39,280 nucleotides of DNA from an uncultured Holophagaceae bacterium. GTDB taxonomy: Bacteria > Acidobacteriota > Holophagae > Holophagales > Holophagaceae. Positions within the stretch are counted from its first letter, which is position 1. Each line of letters starts with the position of its first letter. The position numbers were made by a program, and so were the translations under genes. A model generated the notes under the pieces. The model was given only the letters and a program-made list of their open reading frames with translations. It did no database searches and had not been told where the DNA came from. The stretch covers positions 1 through 39,280 of the forward strand of contig CAIPUA010000392.1 of the NCBI GenBank assembly GCA_903868115.1. Direction: 5' to 3'. Shown here piece by piece: positions 29,107-38,185 of the stretch.

Positions 29107-31851
29107 ATGACTTTGCAAACCTTCGGCCAGTCCCGAGAACTCCAGACCATCTTCCAGATCGCCAAGCTACTGGCCCATCACGAGCTTGCCTTAGGCCAGA
29201 TCCTGCAACGGGTGGCAGAGGAACTGCCCAAGGGCTTCAAGTATGAGGAGGTCTGCCGCGCCTGCATCCACTTTGGGGATGCGGTCTACCAGAGCCCGGA
29301 TTTCCGGGTCAGCACCTGGACCCTGCGGGCCCCCATCCTGGTGAAGGGCGAAGCCGTGGGAGAAGTGGAGGTTGTCTATCTGGAGAACCGCTCCAGCCGT
29401 GCTCCGGACAGTCCCTTTCATCTGGACCAGAGGAAGCTGGTGGATCTCACCGCGCTCAAGCTCGGGCAGGATGCGGAAGCGCGGCAGGAAGGCCCTTCAG
29501 TCGGCAACCTGCCGGCGGTCTACATGGAGAAGAAGCCGGAGTGGCGCGCGATCCTCGATCTGCTTGGCGAGATCGATCCCAATCTGCATCATCGGCTGAT
29601 TCGGCGCCTGATGAACCATGCAACCAAGCTCGGCGTGCCCGGCGTGCACAAAATGATCGCCCAATTCGACCCGGCCATCTACGCCCAGGGCGCTGCCTCC
29701 TCCCACGGCTCCAACGCGCCGCTGCCCAAGCGGGACATGGTCGTGCTGCGCAAGACCTTCGCGGAAATCCAGGATGTGGCCACCATCGTCTTCGAGGACG
29801 CGGAGCTGAACAGCCTCATCAAGCAGTGGATGAAGCAGGACAAGCTGGGTTTCCTCGCCCTCGCCACGGAGAAGCGCGATATTCCTTTGGTGGAAATCAC
29901 GGAGATCGTGGATCGCTTCTGCCGCGAAACGCGCGAAGGCGAACCCGCGCTGTCGCCTGCGGATGACCAAAACGTTAGGGTGGCGCTCATCCGGCGCTTC
30001 CTCACGGACAATCTGAAGTTCATTGGCATCGCCAAGCGCCACCTCTCCATTTATGATTTCGGCAAGCTGCTTGGCCACGTGACGGGACCGGCTCAGGGCA
30101 ACGGCAAGATGGGTGGCAAGGCCGCAGGTCTCATCCTGGCCTCGCGAATCCTCAAGCGCGAGGGCAAAGGAAAACCTCACATCGAGAGCATTCGCACGCC
30201 GCGCACTTGGTATTTCACATCGGACGGTATTTACAACTTTCTGCGCCACAACAGTCTCGAGGATCTCTGGAGCCTCAAGTTCGCGCCCCTCGACGAGGTG
30301 CGGCACACCTTTCCGTATCTGGAGCAGGTCTTCAAAAACTCCTTCTTTTCGCTGGAAATGTACCACCAGTTCCAGTTCGCGCTGGATGATCTCGGCGAGG
30401 GACCGTTGATCGTGCGCTCCTCGAGTCTGCTCGAGGACAGCGAGGGGACGGCCTTTTCTGGGAAGTACCGGAGTCTCTTCCTGGCCAACACCGGCACGCG
30501 TGAGCAGCGGCAGGAGGCGCTCATCGATGCGGTGGCAGAGGTGTATGCCTCCGTATTTGGACCCGATCCCATCGAGTATCGAGCGGAACGAGGACTCCTC
30601 GATTTCGTCGAGGAGATGGGCATCATCGTCCAGCGGGTGGTGGGTCAGAAGGTTGGCAAGTATTTCTTCCCAGCATTCGCGGGTGTGGCCTTCAGCCACA
30701 ACGAGTTCCGCTGGTCGCCGCGCATCAAGCGCGAGGACGGTATTGTTCGGATGGTGGCAGGGCTCGGAACTCGCGCCGTCGACCGGGTCGGCAACGACTT
30801 CCCCTTCATGTTGAGCCCCGGACAACCCAACCTGCGCGTGAATGTGACCCCGGATCAGGTGCTGCATTACGCCCAGAACTACATCGATGTCATCAACCTG
30901 GAAACGGGCCGCTTCGAGACTTTGGCCATTCGGGATGTCCTCGAACAAACTGGAGAGGAGTTCCCCCTGCTCGAAAAGATCGTCTCGGTGAATGAGGACG
31001 GTTTTCTCAAAAAGCCGATGAAGGGCATGGTGAATGTGGCCACCGACGAACTGGTGGTCACCTTCGCTGGATTGTGCGAGCAGACGGAGTTCGTTGGTCA
31101 GATCCGGGAGATCCTCGGCATTCTCCAACAGGCAATGGGTTCGCCCGTGGACCTTGAGTTCGCCCACGATGGGCAGCATCTCCATCTGCTGCAGTGCAGG
31201 CCCCAGGCGCGGATGGAAGAGGACCACCACGTTTCTCTGCCCCACCGGATACCCTTCGAGCGGAAACTGTTCTCGGCGAGCAAGTTCGTCACCAACGGAC
31301 AAATCTCCGACATCCGCTACCTCGTCTACGTGGATCCCGAGGAGTACCGAAAGCTGCCGGATCTCGCCGACCTGCTCGGTGTGGCTGAAGTGGTGAGTCG
31401 CCTCAACGCGCTGCTGCCCCGTCGGCAATTCATCCTGATGGGGCCTGGACGCTGGGGCAGTCGCGGCGATGTGACACTCGGCGTGGGCATCACCTATTCA
31501 GGCATCAACAACACGAAGTTATTGGTGGAGATCGCCCGCAAGAAAGGCAACTATGTGCCTGATCTTTCCTTCGGAACGCACTTTTTCCAGGATCTCGTGG
31601 AGGCCAAGATCCACTATCTGGCCCTCTATCCGGATGAGGAGGGAAACCTCTTCAACGAGGAGTTCTTCCTGAAGAGCCCCAATGCGTTGATCCGCTTCCT
31701 CCCGGAATACACCCGACTGGAGCGCTGTGTTCGCGTCATCGATCTGGAGGAGGTTCTGCCCGATTGCGAGCTGAATGTCGTCATGGACGGCGACAAGGAC
31801 CGCGCCCTCGGCTACATCCGAGAGCGTCGCGAGCATCATCCCGACCACTGA
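29107..31851 (+). CDS. PEP/pyruvate-binding (PPDK_N) domain protein with GAF-like N-terminus
   Basis: GGKAAGLILASRIL...GEGPLIVRSSSLLEDSEGTAFSGKYRSLFLAN...VGQKVGKYFFPAFAGVAFSHNEFRWSPRI...LHLLQCRPQ. No GGxTSHxAI phosphohistidine motif and no PEP-binding TIM barrel. Confidence 0.8.
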   Translation: MTLQTFGQSRELQTIFQIAKLLAHHELALGQILQRVAEELPKGFKYEEVCRACIHFGDAVYQSPDFRVSTWTLRAPILVKGEAVGEVEVVYLENRSSRAPDSPFHLDQRKLVDLTALKLGQDAEARQEGPSVGNLPAVYMEKKPEWRAILDLLGEIDPNLHHRLIRRLMNHATKLGVPGVHKMIAQFDPAIYAQGAASSHGSNAPLPKRDMVVLRKTFAEIQDVATIVFEDAELNSLIKQWMKQDKLGFLALATEKRDIPLVEITEIVDRFCRETREGEPALSPADDQNVRVALIRRFLTDNLKFIGIAKRHLSIYDFGKLLGHVTGPAQGNGKMGGKAAGLILASRILKREGKGKPHIESIRTPRTWYFTSDGIYNFLRHNSLEDLWSLKFAPLDEVRHTFPYLEQVFKNSFFSLEMYHQFQFALDDLGEGPLIVRSSSLLEDSEGTAFSGKYRSLFLANTGTREQRQEALIDAVAEVYASVFGPDPIEYRAERGLLDFVEEMGIIVQRVVGQKVGKYFFPAFAGVAFSHNEFRWSPRIKREDGIVRMVAGLGTRAVDRVGNDFPFMLSPGQPNLRVNVTPDQVLHYAQNYIDVINLETGRFETLAIRDVLEQTGEEFPLLEKIVSVNEDGFLKKPMKGMVNVATDELVVTFAGLCEQTEFVGQIREILGILQQAMGSPVDLEFAHDGQHLHLLQCRPQARMEEDHHVSLPHRIPFERKLFSASKFVTNGQISDIRYLVYVDPEEYRKLPDLADLLGVAEVVSRLNALLPRRQFILMGPGRWGSRGDVTLGVGITYSGINNTKLLVEIARKKGNYVPDLSFGTHFFQDLVEAKIHYLALYPDEEGNLFNEEFFLKSPNALIRFLPEYTRLERCVRVIDLEEVLPDCELNVVMDGDKDRALGYIRERREHHPDH

Positions 31852-31871
31852 CCCTCAGCCAGGAAGCCATC

Positions 31872-33242
31872 TTGTTTTTTCGTGCCCACATTCTCAATTC
31901 AATTTCTCCAAGTGTTCTGGAAGACATTCCGGACGGTCTGATGCAGGTGGATGCGAAGGGCCGGATCGGTTGGATCGGGCCTTATGAACCGCTGGCATCG
32001 CGATGCGCCGACGAGCCCCTGGAGGATTTACGCCCACTTTGGATACTGCCCGGCATGGTCGATCTCCATGTACACCTGCCGCAGCATGAGGCGGTGGCGA
32101 TGGATGGCCTGGAACTTTTGCCCTGGCTGGAAACCTTCATCTTTCCTGCCGAGGCACGCTTCGCGGATGCCGATGTTGCCCGCCGGGCGGCAGTGCGATT
32201 TTTCCGGGGCCTGCTCTATCGCGGTACCACCACCGCCGTCATCTACACCACCGTGCACGAGGCCGCCACGGATGCTGCGTTTCGGGAAGCGGAGCGCGTC
32301 GGTATCCGGGCCGTGATCGGCAAGGTGATGATGGATCGCCACGCGCCGACTTCACTTCAGGAGGACACGGTGGCGTCCCTGGCCCAGAGCGAGGCACTAT
32401 GCCAGACCTGGCATGGCCGCGATCACGGCCGTCTGCTGTACGCCTTCACGCCCCGCTTCGCGCCCACCTGTTCCGCCGAACTGATGCGTGGTGTGGGCGT
32501 CCTGGCGGAAAAGTATGGTGCCTATGTCCAGACTCACCTTAGCGAGAACCTGCAGGAGTTGGATTGGGTCAAGGCTCTGTTCCCCGAGGCGGGCAGTTAC
32601 ACCGATGTCTACCGCCGCATGGGCATGCTGGGCCCCCGGACGCTGCTTGCGCACGGCATCCACTTGGACCCCCATGAACGCACCCTCATTCGGGAATCAG
32701 GAGCGACCATCGTGCACTGCCCCCGCTCCAACGCATTTCTCAAGAGCGGCATCATGCCGCTGCGCCGCTGGCTGGAGGAAGGATTGTGCCTGGGCCTGGG
32801 CACGGATGTGGGTGCGGGGCCGAGCCTCTCCATGTGGGCCGAAGCGGCCTTTGCCTGTACGGCCTCGAAACTGCGATGGTCGGAAAACCAGCACCTAGCT
32901 GATCGGTTGCAGCGCATGGAACTGCTCGGCGAGGCTCAGCGCGCCGAGGTTCTTCGGGCCCTGGCCCTTTCTGCGGGTGTGCCCGTGGATCCGGTCCACG
33001 CCTTTCACTTGGCCACACTGGGAGGCGCTCGGGCTCTTGGGTTGGAGGATCGCATCGGGAGTCTGGCGACGGGCAAGGAGGCGGACTTTGTGGTGGTGGA
33101 TCCTCGCAGCGTCGACCCCGCCGAATCCCGGGGGGGCGAACCACCGGAGCGCACGCTTTCCCGTATGCTCTACCGGGAGCATCCGGGCATGGTGCGGGCC
33201 ACCTACATTCGCGGCAGACGGTGTTTCGCCGCGGATTCGTAA
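31872..33242 (+). CDS. guaD: Guanine deaminase-like amidohydrolase
   Basis: PGMVDLHVHLPQH, YVQTHLSENLQELDWV, TLLAHGIHLDPHE, VHCPRSNAFLKSGIMPLRRWLEEGLCLGLGTDVGAGPSLSMW. TTG start inferred. Confidence 0.85.
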   Translation: MFFRAHILNSISPSVLEDIPDGLMQVDAKGRIGWIGPYEPLASRCADEPLEDLRPLWILPGMVDLHVHLPQHEAVAMDGLELLPWLETFIFPAEARFADADVARRAAVRFFRGLLYRGTTTAVIYTTVHEAATDAAFREAERVGIRAVIGKVMMDRHAPTSLQEDTVASLAQSEALCQTWHGRDHGRLLYAFTPRFAPTCSAELMRGVGVLAEKYGAYVQTHLSENLQELDWVKALFPEAGSYTDVYRRMGMLGPRTLLAHGIHLDPHERTLIRESGATIVHCPRSNAFLKSGIMPLRRWLEEGLCLGLGTDVGAGPSLSMWAEAAFACTASKLRWSENQHLADRLQRMELLGEAQRAEVLRALALSAGVPVDPVHAFHLATLGGARALGLEDRIGSLATGKEADFVVVDPRSVDPAESRGGEPPERTLSRMLYREHPGMVRATYIRGRRCFAADS

Positions 33243-33370
33243 CTCCTCGGTGGTCCTTTTTGTGCGAGTGTGAGGATGCGGCGCAAATTTTCTGCGAGAG
33301 GCTTGAACGCGGCAAGAGGTCATGGCGTCAAAATAAAAGACAGGAATTTGTGATTTGATGAGGGGTTCCC

Positions 33371-34465
33371 ATGGGCAACGGCCCGATGAAGATCAAGAAG
33401 CGTTTCCCTTGGGGCTGGGTGCTGCTGGTCGGCGCGGGCGCCATGGCTTTGGCCTTTTCCTGGGTGCAGAAGCATGCTCCCGTTCCCCTCGGCCTGGGCC
33501 GGCCTACGGCGATGAAAGCTGGGGAGCGCAATCCGTTGCACTCGGCCTCGGGCTATATCGTGGCGCGGCGTCGGGCGACCCTTTCCGCCAAGGTGCCAGG
33601 CCGCGTCGCGTGGTTGGGTGTGGAGGAAGGCACCCGCGTATCACAGGGACAGATCATCGCGAGGCTGGAGGCTGCGGATATGCAGGCCAGCCGCGATCAG
33701 ACGGAGGCCTTACTGCAACAGGCGGAGCTTGATCTGAAGCGGGCGGAGGCCCTGGTGAAGGACGGCGTCCTGGACCGGGCCAGCCTCGACAAACTGCGCA
33801 GTTCGGCCATGGTGCTCAAGGCTCAGCTCCGCTACCAGGACGCTACGTTGGAGAACATGGTGCTGCGCGCACCCTTCGCGGGTACCGTCACCCAGAAACT
33901 CACGGAACTTGGCGAGACGGTGAGCCCTGGTAGCGCGGGCGGCGCCAACGCCATCAATGCCATCGCCATCCTGGCGGACTTTGACAGCCTAGAAGTGGAG
34001 ACTGAAGTGAGTGAAGGCGGCATCGCCAAGCTCAGGAAGGGCATGCCAGCGGAGATCCGTGTTGACGCCTTGGAAAACGATGCCAAGGGCCGAGTCCTCA
34101 AGGGTCAGCTGCGGGAAATCTACCCCACCTCGAACCGCCAGAAGGCCGTGGTGATTGTGCGCGTGGCCTTCAAGGATAAGCATCCCCTGCTGGTGCCGGA
34201 CATGGGCGCCAAGGTGACCTTCCTGGGCGATCCCTTGCTGCAGGATGTGCTCATCCTCGGCCGGGAGCAGGTGGTGAAGCGCAAGGAGGGCAGCGCCGTG
34301 TGGGTCCTGGAAGGCGGGAAAGCGAGATTGAAACCCGTCCAGATCCGGGCCGAAAATCCGCTGGGCTACGAAGTGCAGGGACTCGCGCCGGATGAGCCCC
34401 TGCTGATGATCCCTGCCGACTTCAAGCTCGAGGAGGGCACCCGCGTGAAACCGAAGGACCGCTGA
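33371..34465 (+). CDS. HlyD/MacA-like efflux periplasmic adaptor
   Basis: N-terminal TM, GYIVARRRATLSAKVPGRVAWLGVEEGTRVSQGQIIARLE lipoyl-like domain, coiled coil, MVLRAPFAGTVTQKLTELGETVSPG. Confidence 0.9.
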   Translation: MGNGPMKIKKRFPWGWVLLVGAGAMALAFSWVQKHAPVPLGLGRPTAMKAGERNPLHSASGYIVARRRATLSAKVPGRVAWLGVEEGTRVSQGQIIARLEAADMQASRDQTEALLQQAELDLKRAEALVKDGVLDRASLDKLRSSAMVLKAQLRYQDATLENMVLRAPFAGTVTQKLTELGETVSPGSAGGANAINAIAILADFDSLEVETEVSEGGIAKLRKGMPAEIRVDALENDAKGRVLKGQLREIYPTSNRQKAVVIVRVAFKDKHPLLVPDMGAKVTFLGDPLLQDVLILGREQVVKRKEGSAVWVLEGGKARLKPVQIRAENPLGYEVQGLAPDEPLLMIPADFKLEEGTRVKPKDR

Positions 34466-35163
34466 TGGCCTTGGATTTCATCATCCGCTGTGAGGCCGTT
34501 GCCAAGAGTTACTGGCGCGGCACGTTGGAAATTCCGGTGCTCCAGGGGCTGGACCTGGAAATTCCCCGGGGTGGCTACTATGCGCTGATGGGGCCCAGCG
34601 GCAGTGGCAAGACGACGCTGCTCAACCTTATCGCGGGCATCGACCGCCCCACGGGCGGAAGCATTGAAGTCTGCGGCTATGACCTGAACGATCTGGACGA
34701 TGACCAGCTCGCGGGATGGCGCAGTCAGCACGTGGGTTTCATCTTCCAGAACTACAACCTCGTGCCGGTGCTCAACGCCTTCGAGAATGTGGAGCTACCA
34801 TTGCTCCTGACGCGGCTCTCCCGTCGGGAACGGCGCGAGAAGGTGCTCGAGGCGCTGGCCCTGGTGAACCTCACGGACCGCCTTGAGAACTATCCACGCC
34901 AGCTCTCCGGAGGTCAGGAACAGCGAGTGGCCATCGCCCGGGCCATCGTGACGGAGCCCGATATTCTTGTGGCCGACGAGCCTACCGGTGCGCTGGACGC
35001 GAAGAATGCCGAGGAGGTCATGGCCCTCCTGGAGCGGCTCAATTCGGAAGTCGGCAAGACCATCCTCCTCGTGACCCACGACCCCAAGGCCGCCCACCAC
35101 GCCCGCATTCAGATCCATCTTGAGAAGGGCGTGCTGGATCGCACCGTCGAGGTGAACCGATGA
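34465..35163 (+). CDS. ABC transporter ATP-binding protein (MacB/LolD-like)
   Basis: [23 protein letters not shown] (Walker A), [32 protein letters not shown]. Confidence 0.95.
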   Translation: MALDFIIRCEAVAKSYWRGTLEIPVLQGLDLEIPRGGYYALMGPSGSGKTTLLNLIAGIDRPTGGSIEVCGYDLNDLDDDQLAGWRSQHVGFIFQNYNLVPVLNAFENVELPLLLTRLSRRERREKVLEALALVNLTDRLENYPRQLSGGQEQRVAIARAIVTEPDILVADEPTGALDAKNAEEVMALLERLNSEVGKTILLVTHDPKAAHHARIQIHLEKGVLDRTVEVNR

Positions 35164-35191
35164 GCCCGCGGGCCAGGTGCCCGTATTCGGC

Positions 35192-36349
35192 ATGAGATAT
35201 ATCCACCTGATCCTTCGCTCGCTCTTCCGCTCCCGGCGGCGGACGATTCTCACCGTGCTCTTTCTCGCGGTGTCGGTCTTCCTGGTGGCCACCCTGCAGA
35301 GCATCCTCCTCACTCTGGATGCCTTTGCGAACAATCCAAACTCGTCGAATCGCATAGCCGTGCGCCACAAGGTATCTCTCACGAACCTGCTGCCCCTGCG
35401 CTACGCGGACTGGATCCGACAGCAGCCGGAAGTGGAGGAGGTCATGGCCCTCCAATGGTTCGGCGGGATCTACCAGGATCCGCGAAATTTCTTCCCGAAC
35501 TTCGCCGCGGAGCCCGAGCCCATCGTGCGGATCTTCAAGGAGGAGATTGTCGAATACTCCGAGACGCAGTGGCGGGATTTCCTGCGGGACCGCAACGGCT
35601 GCATCGTGGGTGAGGCCCTGGCGAAAAAATACGGTTGGAAAGTGGGGGATGTGATCCCGATGCAAGGCACGATCTTTCCCATCAACCCCAGGCTCAACCT
35701 TCGGTTGATCTACCGGAGTCGACGACTCACGGACGAACAGGCGATGTACTTCCACTTCAAGCTGGTGGAAGAGGGCGTGCCCTTCATGCAGGGGCGAGTC
35801 GGCAACCTCTGGGTGCGCGCCAAGCATCCCGACGAGGTGCCCCGACTCATCGAGCGTATCGACCGGCACTTCGCGGACGCCGTGGAGCCCACCCTGAGTG
35901 AGACGGAGAATGCCTTCCAGTTGGAGTTCCTGAAGATGATGGGCAATCTGGCTACGATCATCCACGCCATTACCGGTGCGGTGCTGGTGGCCATCCTCAT
36001 CGTTACGGCCAACACAATGGCCATGGCTATTCGGGAGCGCACCACCGAAGTGGCGGTCTTCCGCGCCATGGGCTTCACGGGTTCTCGCATGTTGGGCATC
36101 CTCATGGCGGAGGGCATTCTGCTGGCGATCATGGGCGGAATGGCGGGCCTGGGACTTGCTTGGCTTGCGGCGGGAGGCATCCGAGCCGCCTTGGGCTCGG
36201 TGATTCCCTGGCTCACCGATTTCACGATTCCCGTTGACACCCTGTTGTTCTGTCTTCACGCGTCGATGGGCCTGGGCATCCTGTCCACCTTCATTCCTGC
36301 CTACCGCGTCGTGCGACGGCCCATCGTGGAAGGCTTGAGGGCGCTCTGA
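35192..36349 (+). CDS. FtsX-like ABC transporter permease
   Basis: MRYIHLILRSLFRSRRRTILTVLFLAVSVFLVATL; C-terminal TM block IRERTTEVAVFRAMGFTGSRMLGILMAEGILLAIMGG. Start at the internal Met; the ORF begins 35177. Confidence 0.9.
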   Translation: MRYIHLILRSLFRSRRRTILTVLFLAVSVFLVATLQSILLTLDAFANNPNSSNRIAVRHKVSLTNLLPLRYADWIRQQPEVEEVMALQWFGGIYQDPRNFFPNFAAEPEPIVRIFKEEIVEYSETQWRDFLRDRNGCIVGEALAKKYGWKVGDVIPMQGTIFPINPRLNLRLIYRSRRLTDEQAMYFHFKLVEEGVPFMQGRVGNLWVRAKHPDEVPRLIERIDRHFADAVEPTLSETENAFQLEFLKMMGNLATIIHAITGAVLVAILIVTANTMAMAIRERTTEVAVFRAMGFTGSRMLGILMAEGILLAIMGGMAGLGLAWLAAGGIRAALGSVIPWLTDFTIPVDTLLFCLHASMGLGILSTFIPAYRVVRRPIVEGLRAL

Positions 36350-37575
36350 TGGTCTGGCTGGCCTTCCTGCCCCTGCTTCCCTATCTGGCTTGGCTGGTGT
36401 GGGCGGCGCTGCGGCATCCAATACCCCTGAGCTACAACTGGCGCTCACTGTGGCAGCGCAAGGTAAGCACGCTGTCCACGGCGGGTGCCATTGCCGTGGT
36501 GGTGGTCATCTTCGTAGTGGTGCTATCGCTTTCCCAAGGTATTTCAAGGGCGTTCGTCAGCAGTGGCCGCGCGGATCAGGTGGTGGTGCTGCGTCCCAAT
36601 GCCCGCGTGGAACTGAATAGCAGCGTGGAGCGGGGTCAGGCGCGCATCCTAAAGACCAATCCGTTCCTGGTGCAAGACGCTGACGGGCCCTTGGCATCCT
36701 GCGAGTGCATGGTGGTGAAACTGCTGGAATTGGCGGATGGCAGTGGCTCCACGAATGTGGCCTTCCGGGGTCTCGAGCCGGCAGGCGTCCGCATGCGCAG
36801 CCAGGTGCGGTTGGTGACAGGGCGGTGGTTCAGGCCCGGTCTGCCGGAACTGGTGGTGCCGCAAAAAATGGTGGGGCGCTTTGCCAACCTTGGAATGGGC
36901 AAGTCCCTTTTCTTTTCGGGTCAGTCTTGGAACATTGTGGGAGTTTTCGAGGGTGGTGGTTCGGCATTCGATTCGGAAGTCTGGACGGATGTGGAAATGC
37001 TTATGCAGGCCCATCGTCGCACTACCTTTTCCTCCATGCTCGTCCGTCTGCACTCAGCGGAAAAGGTGCCAGGTTTCGTCAAGTTCCTGGACGATGACAA
37101 ACGGCTGAAGTTGGAGGGTAAGCCCGAGACGGAGTACTACGCGCAGCAGACCGAGGCGGGGAAGCCGATCCAGGTTCTGGGCAACCTGATTACCGTCATC
37201 CTTACGGTGGGTGCCATCTTCGCGGCCATGAACACCATGTTCGCTGCGGTGGCCAGCCGTACCGCAGAGATAGGCACTCTGCGGGCCCTGGGCTACCGTC
37301 GGGTGGAAATCCTCGCCAGTTTCCAGTGGGAGGCCCTGATGCTCTGCACCTTGGGCGGTCTGTTGGGCGCGGGTATGGCGCTCGGCTTCAACGGCATCCA
37401 GACCGGCACCACCAATTTCGAGACCTTCTCCGATATCAGCTTCGCCTTCACGATCACGCCGAACCTCATGGGCCAAGGCGTGGCCTTCAGCCTCCTGATG
37501 GGCGTCCTGGGGGGCTTCTTTCCGGCCTGGCGGGCCAGCCGCATCCCGGTGACGGAAGCGATGAAGGGCGGATGA
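36349..37575 (+). CDS. FtsX-like ABC transporter permease, second subunit
   Basis: SRTAEIGTLRALGYRRVEILASFQWEALMLCTLGGLLGAGMAL and PAWRASRIPVTEAMKGG; overlaps the first permease by 1 nt. Confidence 0.9.
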   Translation: MVWLAFLPLLPYLAWLVWAALRHPIPLSYNWRSLWQRKVSTLSTAGAIAVVVVIFVVVLSLSQGISRAFVSSGRADQVVVLRPNARVELNSSVERGQARILKTNPFLVQDADGPLASCECMVVKLLELADGSGSTNVAFRGLEPAGVRMRSQVRLVTGRWFRPGLPELVVPQKMVGRFANLGMGKSLFFSGQSWNIVGVFEGGGSAFDSEVWTDVEMLMQAHRRTTFSSMLVRLHSAEKVPGFVKFLDDDKRLKLEGKPETEYYAQQTEAGKPIQVLGNLITVILTVGAIFAAMNTMFAAVASRTAEIGTLRALGYRRVEILASFQWEALMLCTLGGLLGAGMALGFNGIQTGTTNFETFSDISFAFTITPNLMGQGVAFSLLMGVLGGFFPAWRASRIPVTEAMKGG

Positions 37576-37579
37576 GGCT
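37526..37579 (+). repeat. Copy 1 of a 54-bp direct repeat (intact permease 3' end)
   Basis: CCTGGCGGGCCAGCCGCATCCCGGTGACGGAAGCGATGAAGGGCGGATGAGGCT. Confidence 0.9.
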
Positions 37580-37634
37580 GGTCCTGCCGCGCGGCCTGCG
37601 CTGTGCTTGCCTTGCGGAGGCCTGAGTGATGCTC

Positions 37635-37696
37635 AGCCCGTCGGATCCTCGCTCGCACCCGCGCGCTGCGCGGGATGCTCGCGATCCGACTGGGCT
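37635..37696. repeat. Large imperfect inverted repeat / cruciform
   Basis: AGCCCGTCGGATC (37635-37647) pairs with GATCCGACTGGGCT (37683-37696); inner CCCGCGC/GCGCGGG stem. Confidence 0.75.
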
Positions 37697-37700
37697 TCGC

Positions 37701-37754
37701 CCTGGCGGGCCAGCCGTATCCCGGTGACGGAGGCGATGAAGGGTGGATGAGGCT
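37701..37754 (+). pseudogene. Copy 2 of the 54-bp repeat: orphan 3' tail of an FtsX-like permease
   Basis: TGG CGG GCC AGC CGT ATC CCG GTG ACG GAG GCG ATG AAG GGT GGA TGA translates to WRASRIPVTEAMKGG*, identical to the end of the upstream permease. Confidence 0.8.
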
Positions 37755-37803
37755 TGACTCCCTCGCCTTGCGAGGTAAATATTGAGGCTAAACGGGAGGT
37801 TCC

Positions 37804-38130
37804 ATGGACCGTGAACTGCTGAAGGGAAGCACACCGCTTCTTCTCCTCTCTTTGCTTGAGGACGGGCCCATGTACGGCTACCAGATCATCGAGACGGTCC
37901 GGCAGCGCACGGGAGGGACGTACACACTGAAAGAGGGCGCACTCTATCCGGCGTTGCACAAGCTCGAGGCGACCGAATTCATCACGTCCTACTGGCAGAC
38001 CCAGCCCAATGGTCGCGATCGCCGCTACTATTCCCTCCAGCCTGCCGGGAAGGCCTTTCTTGAGGCCAAGAAGCAGGAGTGGAGCGCTTTCGTGGCGATG
38101 GTGGATGTCTTCGTGGGGCCCAAGGCATGA
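37804..38130 (+). CDS. PadR-family transcriptional regulator
   Basis: LLKGSTPLLLLSLLEDGPMYGYQIIETVRQRTGGTYTLKEGALYPALHKLEATEFITSYWQ. Confidence 0.93.
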   Translation: MDRELLKGSTPLLLLSLLEDGPMYGYQIIETVRQRTGGTYTLKEGALYPALHKLEATEFITSYWQTQPNGRDRRYYSLQPAGKAFLEAKKQEWSAFVAMVDVFVGPKA

Positions 38131-38185
38131 CCTTTTTTCCCCCAGGAACCCTGGCCCGAGCATTCGAGCCCGAGAGAGCCCAGTC

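Noticed and set aside
27717-29165. 482-aa minus-strand ORF
   Set aside because: Exact antisense of glutamate dehydrogenase; His/Val/Gly-rich shadow translation.
29497-31428. 643-aa minus-strand ORF
   Set aside because: Antisense of the PPDK_N protein; length explained by codon bias.
35039-36448. 469-aa minus-strand ORF
   Set aside because: Antisense of the FtsX permease; composition (His/Arg/Gln/Gly) typical of shadow frames.
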